Shown here in pieces: positions 1-12,150 of a stretch of DNA of 64,000 bases. The translations under genes and the position numbers were made by a program. The stretch is from Blastocystis sp. Blastoise (lineage: Eukaryota; Sar; Bigyra; Opalinata; Blastocystidae). The notes below the pieces were generated by a model. The model saw only the letters and a program-made list of their open reading frames with translations, was not told where the DNA came from and did not search any database. Each line of letters starts with the position of its first letter. The stretch's first letter is position 1. The stretch spans positions 806,001 through 870,000 of the forward strand of contig JBBPEB010000002.1 of NCBI GenBank assembly GCA_039096225.1, written 5' to 3'.

Positions 1-213
1 AAGAGAAAAACGATATTAGTGAAGAGATATATGGCAAATGATATGATTCAAGCTTTATTAATAAATACAGAAATTGTATATACTGTTGACATAAATAAAC
101 GTCAATCATTATTGGATCAATCTACTTATACAATTAATATAGTCTTTATAAAAACAGAATATAAACTAATGCTCTCTGATCCATTAAATGATACATTTGT
201 TCTGAATTATTAA
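1..213 (+). CDS. Partial hypothetical exon, C-terminal end
   Basis: An open frame enters from the window edge (codons from base 1) and stops at TAA 211-213, giving about 70 codons. There is no recognisable motif. It is less AT-skewed than the satellite DNA that follows, which is the only reason to consider it coding. It could be the last exon of a gene starting outside the window or part of a decayed mobile element. The ATG at 31 is internal to the open frame and need not be a start. Confidence 0.3.
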   Translation, partial: KRKTILVKRYMANDMIQALLINTEIVYTVDINKRQSLLDQSTYTINIVFIKTEYKLMLSDPLNDTFVLNY

Positions 214-470
214 AGAGTCATTCAGAATTTAAGACCATATCTATAGGTTAAGCTAAGAAGAGGATAAGAGAGAGATTTCCTAGAATCAACTACAACTATA
301 TTCATTATACTGTTACTAATATTATACTTAATGAAAATTTATATAGTTATATCGTTTTAATAATAGAAGTAGTTAATAAAATGAATATAAATAATTAAGT
401 ATTCTTCATGTTATTTGGTAAATAGAAAACCAATAATGAAATAGCTTTGAATAGTCACAGTATACCTAAG

Positions 471-598
471 GATCTTCGTTTGTTATCATAGTATACCATG
501 ATAGTAGGTAACATAAGTCTATTAACTCTATCTCCATCAGTAATCCTTCTTTGTGGTCTTTCATGGGTCTCAGTAGTGTAGCTCTTGTCATTACAGGT
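471..598 (-). other. Coding-like fragment, possible decayed element
   Basis: A roughly 130 bp island of near 40% GC lies between AT-rich stretches. On the minus strand two frames are open across most of it. One contains an ATG followed by about 40 codons ending at TAG; the other is rich in Arg and Thr and lacks a start. I cannot decide between them and recognise no family. A remnant of a mobile element or a stray exon is possible. Confidence 0.2.
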
Positions 599-599
599 A

Positions 600-3500
600 T
601 ATATATGATATATAATATATATATATATGTAATGATAAGGATATATATAAAGATGTAGATGAGTTATATATTGATGTATATGGTTTTTGAATGTATTTGT
701 GACATAATGTTATATATATAATATATATATTCTATATTAGTACTATATATAGTATATACATCTATATATAGTATATTATAATACTTATATAGAATATATA
801 TATTATATAGAGTATATATAGTACTTATATGGAACATATATATATGATATATAGTATATATAGTATAGATATAACCTATATACATAAAGATATATATAAC
901 TAGTATATAGAATGGTTTTACATAAAAAAATAATATCTCTTCGTAGTTATAATAATTTAGCATCTTTATAATACAAGTTATATATATCTTTATGTATATT
1001 GGTTATATATATACTATATATTCTATATAATATATATATGCTATATAAGTACTATTTATATATTCTATATAACATATATATTCTATATAAGTACTATATA
1101 TACTATATATAGAATATATATATGATATATATAACATTATATCACAGATGAATCTAAAGACCATTTACATCAATATATAACTCATCTACATCTTTATATA
1201 TATCCTCATATCATTTTACATATATATATAATATATGATATAATTTATATATACATTATATATATACCATTTATATATATCATTTATATATCATCTATTC
1301 CTTCTATGTATTATCTATTCCTTCTATATATTATCTTTATACCATCTATTCCTTCTATATATATCACATATATAATATCTATATATATCATCTATATATT
1401 ATCTATATATATACCATCTATATCTATATATTACTATATATTACTATATATCATCTATATATGACCTATTCTTTCTATGTATTATCTATATACCTTCGAT
1501 TCATCCTATATACATTATATGCATAATATCTATATATTATATATATATATCTATATGTCATATATATATTACCTATATACCATTTATATATCATTTATAT
1601 ATCATATATATATATCATTTATATATCATATATTCATTCTATATACATTATATACATAATTTCTATATATTATATATATGTTATCTATATATATTTTATA
1701 TATTATCTATATATCATTTATATATCATCTATTCATTCTATGTATTATCTATTCATTCTATATATTATCTATATACCATCTATTCATTCTATGTATTATC
1801 TATTTCTTCTATATATTATCTTTATACCATGTATTCCTTCTATATATATCATATATATAATATCTATATATATCATCTTTATATTATCTATATAATATCT
1901 ATATATTATCTATATATCATTTATATATTATCTATATATCATTTATATATCATGTATATATCATGTATATATCATGTATTCATTCTATTTACAATCTATT
2001 CCTTCTATATATCATCTATATATCATCTATATATCGTATATATATTATCTATTACTTGTATCTATATCTATATATCATTTATATAATATTATATATAATA
2101 TATATATATATCATTTATGTATATCTATATACTATATATATCATCTATTTTTTCTATCTATTATCTATATATCATCTATTCCTTCTATTAATTATCGATA
2201 TTTCAATATATCCATATACGTCTATATACCATCTATATATTATCTATATATTACTTATTCATTTTATAGATAATATATTTCTTCATTATATTATCTATTC
2301 CGATATATTATGTATATATTACTATATATCATATATATATTATCTATATATATTATCTATATACTATATATATTATCTATATACCGTCTATTCCTTCATT
2401 TATCTATTCATTCCATATATAATCTGTTCCATCTATATTAAATCCATATAATATCTATATACAATCTATTTCTTCCATAAGTAATCTATATATCATTTAT
2501 ATATTATCTATATTATCTATATATTTATAATCTTTTCCTTCTATTTATCATCTATATAATATATATCATCTATTTCATCTATATATACTATCTATTTCAT
2601 CTATATATACTACTATTCCTTCTATATATTATCATCTATATACCATCTATATTATCTATATTATCTATATTATCTAGATTATATACTATCTATATTATCT
2701 ATATAATCTATATTATCTATATTATCTAGATTATCTATATTATCTATATTATCTATATTATCTATATTATCTATATTATCTATATTATCTATATTATCTA
2801 TATTATCTATATTATCTATATTATCTATATTATCTAGATTATCTATATTATCTATATTATCTATATTATCTATATTATCTATATTATCTATATTATCTAT
2901 ATTATCTATATTATCTATATTATCTATATTATCTATATTATCTATATTATCTATATTATCTATATTATCTATATTATCTATATTATCTATATTATCTATA
3001 TTATCTATATTATCTATATCATCTATATTATCTATATATACTATATATACTACATATTTCTTCTATATATACTATATATACTACATATACTACATATTCC
3101 TTCTATATATACTATATATACTACATATTCCTTCTATATATACTATATATTATCTATATATTATCTATATATTCCTTCTATATATACAATATATACTATA
3201 TATTCCTTCTATATATTATCTATATATTCCTTCTATATATACTATATATACTATATATTCCTTCTATATATACTATATATACTATATATTCCTTCTATAT
3301 AATATCTATATATACTATAAATATACTATATATACTATATATTATCTATAATTACTATCTATTCTTTCTATATATATTTTTATATCATCTATATAGTATT
3401 TATAGCATCGATATATTATATTATATTATCAATATAATCTTATATCATTTATATAACTATATATTCATTATATATATTATCTATATATCATCTATATCAT

Positions 3501-3940
3501 ACATATATTGTCTATATCATATTATATTATTTATATATACTATATGTTCCTTCTATATATTATCTTTTTATCATATATCATATAACATATATCTATTCCT
3601 TCTATATATTATCTATATTATCTATATTATCTATATTATCTATATTATCTATAATATCTATATTATCTATAATATCTATATTATCATATTATCTATACTA
3701 TCTATATTATCTATATCATCTATATCATCTATATCATCTATATTATCTATATTATCTATAATATCTATATTATCTATATCATCTATCATCTATATCATCT
3801 ATATTATCTATATTATCTATATTATCTATATTATCTATATTATCTATATATAATTTATTCCTTCTATTTATCATCTATATCATCTATATCATTTATATCA
3901 TTTATATGATATATATATTAAAATATAAAAAACATATTAT
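600..3940. repeat. AT-rich satellite and microsatellite block
   Basis: About 3.3 kb made almost only of A and T with short interspersed C. Recurrent words are TATATATC, ATTCATTCTATATATTATC and ATTCCTTCTATATAT. From 2640 to 3040 a nonamer of the type TATTATCTA repeats nearly perfectly, and a variant returns at 3600-3850. Between 3050 and 3330 a longer unit of about 30 bp built from ATTCCTTCTATATATACTATAT repeats. Open frames here translate to Tyr/Ile/Ser repeats and are not genes. Confidence 0.85.
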
Positions 3941-3985
3941 ATATACTATTAGCTAATACTATATAGTTTCATTGATAACGGGATA

Positions 3986-4171
3986 TTGTCACAAACTCCA
4001 TGTTGTAAGATTCTGAAGCCTCTTTATGCTCTGCAGTCAAAAGGTAAGCCTGCCACTATTAGACGAAAGAGAAAGGCAGAAGAGGCTATGAATAAGAAGT
4101 ATAAAAAGGTTCCTCATGTGAAACGTGCCATACCACTTGAAGACCATGTTAAAATGACTCGTTTTGATTAA
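3986..4171 (+). CDS. Isolated Lys/Arg-rich exon-like fragment
   Basis: An open frame of about 60 codons ends at TAA 4169-4171 and sits alone in satellite DNA. GC is near 40%, far above its surroundings. The peptide is highly basic, with KGKPATIRRKRKAEEAMNKK near the middle and VKMTRFD at the end, as in a nucleic-acid-binding or ribosome-associated tail. Inside it, 4005-4036 looks like a 32-nt intron (GTAAGA to TGCAG), but removing it breaks the frame. I do not recognise the family. It may be the last exon of a gene whose other exons were lost, or a fragment inserted into the satellite. Confidence 0.3.
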   Translation: MSQTPCCKILKPLYALQSKGKPATIRRKRKAEEAMNKKYKKVPHVKRAIPLEDHVKMTRFD

Positions 4172-5738
4172 TCATTTATCAATATTATTTTCCATATTAT
4201 CTCTAATACTATAAACAAATATGTATCTAATTTAACTAATTATCATAGTATTATTTATATATATCTTATTTAAATCTATTTTTATGATACTCATTTATTA
4301 TATATATATATATATATAAACATTTTTTATTTATTCAATTATTATACTCAAAATTATATTACATACTTTCCATATATATAACCTATTGTTTTTATTCTTG
4401 TTGAGTTCATCATTCTTAAATCTTTCTTCCTATATATCAATAAACAATAACATTCAATACTCTATAACCATAAACGAACATAAATATATATATATATATA
4501 TATACAAAAGAAGAAGTCTTTATTTAATATATTTTGACAAAATAAGATTATATACATATATTAACGACACAGAAAACCATCAATATCCTATCTCAAATAT
4601 TATTTACATAATTTAATATAATACTATCCATAATTAGTTTTTTTTTACCATAAATGAAGAACTATATATATCAAGTACATTAATATATACAATACTAAAC
4701 AAATAATAATAATATATATACTATAAATAAGACACCAGCGAATAATAAACGTTTCATCTCATACTATAGATAAAATACAATATATAATATTAAAAATAAC
4801 AACTTAAAAAAACAAATTAAAAATAGATTATAGATAAAAAGTGAAAAGAAAGAATAATATATACTCTAAATCCATGAGAATAGAAGATCTAATTCATTCA
4901 ACAAATTAAATATTGTATTTGGAAATCTTTGAGTTTCACCAAATCAACCAATGTGTAAGTATTTCATAAATATGGGCTAGATCAGTTTGAGTAGTAATTT
5001 AACATTGATTGAGTACAGTGAAAAGTAGTTCTGAGTGAGTATTTGTCAACATGTAAATGATTTGTTAAGAATGTTGAATATTGAATATATTAATCTGTTT
5101 GTTTATCCTATAGTAGATGTTTGGTAGACTATATAGCAATAATAAAGAGAATAAAAAATACCAGACAAGCCAAATTGTGTTTTAGAAAGCCAATATCCAC
5201 AAATTAAGAAGGACAGTATGACCTAGAAGGTATGATCTATACTAAATAGACATAATAAAATATATAATTAATTTTTATTACAATATTAATATAATAGTTT
5301 AATTACTATAGTATATTTTACTTAATTCTTAAATTTCAAAAAAAAATAAGCCAAAAATTAAAATATTTTCACTTCATATTTTGTATTTGATTTAATAGTC
5401 GTCCCAAAGTGCTTTAAAAGCTTTAATATATTATTGATTGAATGTGTCTACTCATTTATAGTATATTTTATATGTTTATTGTATTTAATTATCTTTAGTT
5501 ACAAACATTCTGGTGAATTTATTGGAAAAGTTGAGATCCATGGAAATGTAACATATTGAGGATTATTGTTATCTCCAGTTGATGTGCAAGAATAGAGATA
5601 GAATAGAAATAAATACATTGCCAAAAATCATAATGCTGTTGAAGTGGCTTATGATTAATGAATTCTGAAAGGGTATGTTGCTAGATATATAAATATAGTT
5701 GAATCTTTAACTCTATTATAGATTTACAAAAAACGATT
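4172..5738. other. Gap, mostly AT-rich, little recognisable
   Basis: AT-rich sequence with (TA)n runs near 4290 and 4485. Between about 5100 and 5660 composition is more balanced and short open stretches occur on the minus strand, including a membrane-like 39-codon frame ending near 5105. I could not join them into a gene. Confidence 0.4.
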
Positions 5739-6195
5739 ATGAATGGTAAAGTTTATCTCCTGAACTGTTGTACCCTAACCAGAGAGTTACCTAAACATGA
5801 TTGCTTCGATGTACTATTTTCACAAAACAAAAAATTATTATATACAAAAAATAGATTGTTCTTGTAAGTCTTTATTTATTTATTTTTATTCTATATCTAT
5901 TATATTTTCTTATTTAGAGATGTTATATCCAATGATGGAATCTGTCAGAAGTATTTTTATTTACTAATCTTCATTGATCTTATAAAATAATTTGTTTCTA
6001 TAGAGCGATCAGTGATTCTTACAAACTCAGAATGGGTTCATCTGGAAGAATTAGTGCTTTCCAGGTCTTAATATTGTTAACAAAATCAGATTCCAGATTA
6101 ACTTTGGTCTTTAAAGGTATTTTGTTATTTATTTCTTATCATGACTGTATTTATATTATATAGAAGACAAAAAATTTATAAATCTACGAAATTGA
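5739..6195 (+). CDS. Small four-exon gene, unknown (weak PIG-H resemblance)
   Basis: Four short exons join in phase through three GT-AG introns of 54, 53 and 47 nt: 5739-5863, 5918-5950, 6004-6116 and 6164-6195 (TGA). The product is 100 residues. The start is the first ATG in an exon that may begin at 5722 after a 5' UTR intron. I see no signal peptide. The stretch DVISNDGI and the later LTLVF recall the DVVINEGI and L-VVF words of PIG-H/Gpi15, a subunit of the GPI-GlcNAc transferase, but this is a weak resemblance and the protein is short for that family. The tidy splicing, with introns like those of certain genes nearby, is the main support that the gene is real. Confidence 0.5.
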
Positions 6196-9100
6196 AGACT
6201 TTCTTTTCTCAATTGACTAATTACAGACTATTATTGGGTCAAGTGGTGTTATAGAGGTTAGAATTAGTAAAAAAATTGATTAAATTAGTACGTATATATA
6301 TATTATATGTTAAATGATTAATTTTAAGTGTTTTAATATATAAATATTATTTTATTTAAATATTATATTATATTTTATTTTTTCTATAGTATTCTTCATA
6401 TGTTAGGTATCTATCATTCTTCTATCTTTTAATAAGAATGAATTGCGATATATTTAAGTATATATATTCTTCTTTAGTCATTTTTTACTTTCTATTTAGA
6501 TTTTAGAATGTTTTTCTATTATTTTATTGTATATATATATATATTTTATATATAAATATATTTTAATCTTTTATCCTTCTTAGAAACATGATACAACTTA
6601 TATTAATTATATACTCTCCTGTTATTTGGAAGATAATAGATTAGGACATTAGAAATTTAATTCATTTCTACTTATTCTAGATATATTGAAGTATATATTT
6701 ATATTTAATTTTTTATATATAACTATATTTAAATATATCATTTATAGATACATCAAAATGTATATATATAGCTATACTAAAGTATATATATATATAGATT
6801 GAGTCAATTACAAAACTATTAAGTGTAGAGAAAGTGATATTCAAGTAAATATATATATATTTATATATATATGTATATAGTTATAAAAATGTTTATTTAT
6901 ATTAATTTATATAGTATATTAATATATATATAGTTAAATTATATAGCAAAACATACATATCTAGATAAATATATATGTATATAGTTATATTAAAGTACAT
7001 ATAAGAATAGTTATGTTAAAGTATATGTATAAATTAATATTAAAGAATATATATATAGATATAATAAATTATATATGTAGTAAAGGATATTTATATATAG
7101 ATATATTAAAATATATATGTATAAAGTTATATTAAACTATATGTATAAATAGATGCAGTAAAATGATATATAGATTTACTTATATAAAAGTATATATATT
7201 TATTTTAAAGTATATATATATTAGAATATTCATAGTAATTATACTAGAGTATATATATAGATAGATGATGATATATTCATGTTTTGGTTAGATTATTAAT
7301 ATTTTTATATTAAAGTGTATATATTTATTTATTATAATGTGTATTATATAGTTATATTAATGTATATATAAATATATATATTAAATTGTATATGGACATA
7401 TATATTCATATATATAATTATATTAAAGTATATATAGATATGAGATAGTGAGGTGTATATAGATATAGATATAATAAAGTATATATATCATATTATATAT
7501 ATATATAGTATCTATAAAGATAGATCTAATAAAGTAAATATTAGATATAGATATACTAAAATGAATATATATAGATATAATGAAGTCTAGATATAGATAT
7601 AATGAAGTCTAGATATAGATATATTAAAGTATATATTTATAGTATATAATGCATTATCTATATAGATATACTAATATATATAGATATATACGAATATTAA
7701 TATGTATAGATATATTTATATTAAAGTTTATAGATATTTATATCTATATTTAAACATATATATAGGTTATATTATACAAGTATAGATATTTCTACCTGCT
7801 TGTTGTTTAAGAATACTTATAATCTATTTATATAAAGACATTTATGATTAGTCAGGTATTATATAAAGTAATAATTATTCTTTAGATATTTTAGATTACT
7901 TCTCTATTAATAAATTATCTATTATTTTATGATTCGTATTTATGTATATATTTATAGAAAAACTCTCCGAAGAAGTGGTACTATTTGAAATGATATTTAT
8001 TTAGTATCTATTATTCTATTCAAAGAATCATTATAAAACATAATATATTTGGTACACATTAGTTTTATATAACTTTTGTATATAAATATAAATATAAATA
8101 TATTTATATATATGTATATAGTTGTTTCTTTATAGTACAAATATTCTCCTTTCTTCTATTGCTATTCTCACCAGTGTTAATAGTTATGTATATAAATTCT
8201 TTTTATAAGTTCTTTGAATTATTTATAAAGTTATCAATTATATTTTCATTGTATATTTCTTATCTATATATCATGTATTATATGTATAAAGTTCAAATTG
8301 AATGTAATCTCTTGTTTATTATGTATTATGAAAGATCTTCAGTTGTCTCTATTACCTATAGAGGTATATATATAACTACTATTCCTATACCTATAGTTTT
8401 TCTTATCTTTTTATATGTAGATATTATAGATTTTCATATTTCATCTATTAATATATATATAAATACTCTATATAGTTTTATAGTTTTTCTTATATATACA
8501 GAATAAGTAGAACTATCTTAGGTACTCAATAAGATAGCTATAGTTACTAGTCTCTCCTTCTGTTCCTATTCATATTGAGAAGCTTATATTTATGTATATT
8601 ATTCTATTCCAGTCTATTGCTTATGTTCTATATTATTATTTGTATAGTTCAATATATATTTACTTTTCTTTTTATAATTATTTTCATATAATTATATATA
8701 TATATATATTACATATCATTATATAGGTATAGAATACGTTAACTATATTCTTAAGGATAGGTTTATATTTAAGAATGGGTTATTCAAGTATATATATATA
8801 AGCATATACTCTATATATAACATAATATATATAGTATTTATTCTTATAGTATTTGTTAAATACATATATATATATAATGTACTTTATCTTTATTAAGTAT
8901 ATACTATTTTATATATAGCGTTAATGGAATAAACTTAGATGATTATATATTATGGATTAGTATTGTTTCCTACTACTATTTAAAGTCCTTTTTTAACTAC
9001 TCTATATTGTATATAAATAATTTATATTATTATTATTCCATATTAACTTATATAAGTTTGATGCTTTAAGAATTCTATTATATAATCATATTGATATTAT

Positions 9101-11191
9101 ATTATATAGATCCTAAACAATATATTTATATAGTTACTGCGATTATAAGCAGATTTATAAGGATACTATTCTATATTAATTTATTGTATATAGTCACTAT
9201 ATTATATATATATATATATTATTATAATTTCTTATCCAATAAACTTTTATTGTTTATGTTATTAATATATTATCTATATATAGATACAATCAAATATATC
9301 TTTCTCATCTTCATCGACTCTCTTCAACTTATATATATCATTTCACTATTAGATTAGTTATAATGGCTTCCTTCCTGATTCACATAGTAACTCAATTCTT
9401 ATTCTAAATAATAACAAAAAGTATCATTTGAAGGTATATAAATATTAACTTTATTTATTAATATATTTGAATAATATAAATATAATATAATTTAATATAT
9501 AGTATATAATATATAGTAGCAGTATCATGGATTATATTGAAAGTATATATGTTATACATACTAAAATATATATATATATTATATCTATACTGATATTGAT
9601 ATAAAAAATATAGATAGTAATATCATTATATAGTATGTCAGTGATCAACATGGAATATATGCTATGTGTCTAGTTTAGATTATATGAGTGGATATATAAT
9701 ATATGCCTACATAGTTGTTACATTATAGAATACATAAATAATATATAGTATATAAGAATTATTACATTATTATATTATATATATTTTTATTAGATCATAT
9801 TATATTGATTATTTATAACTTTTATTTTATTTCTAATATTATTATATGTCTAATTTTATCTTTTTATAGAATGAATAATATATAAATATCAGATCTGAGT
9901 ATTATATGGTTTATCCTTCGTTGATAAGATATCTAATATACTTATACTTCTTCTACTCTTTCTGATTTATTGTACATGAACATAAAATAGAAAAGAAAAT
10001 CAATTCATGCTCTAGAATTTTCTACTTTATTCATCTATCTACACAATATATACTATAACTGTAAGGTATACTATATATATTTCTCTTTTTAATGTTTTAT
10101 AGGTTTTCGATGATTCATTATCATATTGATAAATCAATCTTATATTTAGATATATACAACATAGAATATATATAATAGTATACATATACTATATATACTA
10201 TTCTATATTCTCTTTCTATTATACAATAACTTTTATATTTAATATATACATTGTATATTCTGCTTTATATATTATATATGGTTTATAAAATATATTTTTA
10301 TATAGATAAGGTTATACTACTAAAGAAATATATAATATGTTTGATACTTAAATTATATCTATAGTGCTTTTGGTGTATCTATTTATGTATGTATTTATAT
10401 TATATATAATGTCATGATTATTAATAGTATATATATAATAACTTAATCATATACTCTATTATGTTATATCTATAGTAATTGGTTTATTTATATTTTAATT
10501 TGATTTCAAATACTATGAGCATTTATTATATACTTGATATATATATAATAGTAATTATTTGTTATTTAGATGATAGCTATTATTAACGTACATACTTATA
10601 TATATATATATATATACATAATTATATACAATAAATGATATATATTATTACTATCTACTTGATATATATAGAGTCTCCTTATACTTCTTTCTTCATTACT
10701 CATATTATTATTCTGAGTATTTTACACACTTTATGGTTTATATATATCCATTATATATAGTTCTAGAAGTAATCTCTCTTTTATATATGATATTAGTATT
10801 GATTCTATGTATATTATTTAAAGTATATATTGTACTTTATACTTAGATATATTTTTTTAACAACAATTGTTACTCAACATCATTCTATATTGAAACGTAA
10901 TATATTATTAATGTGTTTTTATAATATTTTATATTTATTCGTTTTATTTTATAAGTTAGTTATTATTATTATTATAAAACGCTTTTTATTCTTTAGTTTT
11001 AAAAATCTTCTTTCTTATATATTCCTAGTTTCTTCTGTGTTTATTTATATAACTGAAAACTTTATATATATATTTTTCTATTAGTATACTCTATTTAGTA
11101 TCGTTATATTATTGTTGTGTATTGTATTATTTACATATATTAATTCTAAACAAAACAACATATATAATCATATTTTTAAAGACTTAATCTA
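6196..11191. other. AT-rich gene-free stretch
   Basis: About 5 kb of AT-rich sequence dominated by TATATA and AATATATA words, with short direct repeats such as AGATATAGATATAATGAAGTCT near 7560-7620. Open frames at 8159-8506, 9091-9357 and 10830-11084 consist of Ile, Tyr, Phe and Leu and track base composition. No supported gene was found. Confidence 0.5.
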
Positions 11192-11461
11192 TTAAACATA
11201 TATAGTAATATCATAATGGAGTTCTAATAGTATAATAACAATCAAATAGCATAGAATCCAATAGTATGCTGACCAGATCAATTCCAATAAACTATGACCA
11301 ATATGACTATTCAATAATCCTAAATGACTATAATTACACATACTAGCATAATTAATAAGATAAATCAGAAAGTAACCCATAACAGCACCTAATCCATTTC
11401 CATTTATTGATAATATATATATATAACTTCTTAATAGATTAATTAGCATCAAGAACATCAT
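11192..11461 (-). CDS. Hypothetical membrane-protein fragment
   Basis: An 89-codon minus-strand frame ends at TAA near 11192. It encodes two or three hydrophobic stretches and a distinctive segment, GNGLGAVMGYFLIYLINYA, followed by NSHIGHSLLELIWSAYYW. Base composition is more balanced than the flanks. Upstream on the minus strand a further open stretch is cut off by an in-frame TGA near 11495. ELIW recalls subunit II of cytochrome oxidase, but the match is too short to call. It may be an exon of an unrecognised membrane protein or a relic. Confidence 0.25.
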   Translation of the reverse strand: MMFLMLINLLRSYIYILSINGNGLGAVMGYFLIYLINYASMCNYSHLGLLNSHIGHSLLELIWSAYYWILCYLIVIILLELHYDITIYV

Positions 11462-12150
11462 TCTAATTGAATATGAAAATCTTATTAGTCAATTAACCAT
11501 AAACACCCACAATGATGCCAATTCTCTTTTGAATCTAACTATTCTCATTTTCTATCCTATATAATGATAGAGTATATCATTCTAGAATGACCGTAATAAA
11601 GAAGAAGCCTATAGAGATATTTTAAGGTTAATGATCGTAATTACTTAATTCATTATATACCTATCTTATTCTCACCACTACATTAAAAATACAATTTAAA
11701 GCCACTACACAACGTCATAATTCCATAGAATAACATATCATAACCATCTTACCATGTTAATGCCGTCTTATACCATTCTTATCACTTTTCCTATATATAC
11801 TATACTATATATACATATTAAAGATACTTATATAACATATATACATCAATATATCAATACCCTTCAAGAGTCAATAAAAAATAAACATAGAGTTTTCCCC
11901 AGTATTATTTTTAAACATTTTTAAAGTCCCCACTCGTAGAATGAGCCGAAGACCACTGTCCTGAGTCAAGTCTGATAATTCTGAGTGTCCTGAGTCAATT
12001 ATCTCCTTTTCTTTTTCATTGTTAGTTAAACATATTTATTTGGGGGTTACAAATATATATTTGTGTATTGAGATAAATTAAGAAAGAAATTGAGTTTTGA
12101 ATAGTTATATTCATTAATCGATCCTTTTTTGTTGCTAATAAATACTTTTG
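11462..12150. other. Upstream region of the DnaJ-like gene
   Basis: About 690 bp of intergenic sequence. The last 200 bp hold a pair of TGAGTCA words described separately. I see no other gene or RNA. Confidence 0.4.
11958..11998 (+). promoter_or_regulatory. Paired TGAGTCA (bZIP-type) sites
   Basis: The 12-mer GTCCTGAGTCAA occurs twice, at 11958-11969 and 11987-11998, 29 bp apart and about 150 bp before the proposed start of the DnaJ-like gene. The core TGAGTCA (11962-11968, 11991-11997) is the classic AP-1/Gcn4 palindrome bound by bZIP factors. The exact repeat in an otherwise AT-rich promoter suggests a functional site; stress-linked control of an ER chaperone gene would make sense but is inferred. 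Confidence 0.45.

Noticed and set aside
600-3940. Possible CRISPR-like array from regular repeats
   Set aside because: Units are contiguous without unique spacers, and the genome is eukaryotic; these are satellites.
5100-5660. Minus-strand membrane-protein gene
   Set aside because: Two open stretches (an ATG-led frame near 5618 and a 39-codon frame ending near 5105) could not be joined by any GT-AG junction that keeps the frame.
11192-11461. Nuclear copy of mitochondrial cox2
   Set aside because: Only a short ELIW-like match in a hydrophobic frame; the copper-site region is absent and the resemblance may be chance.
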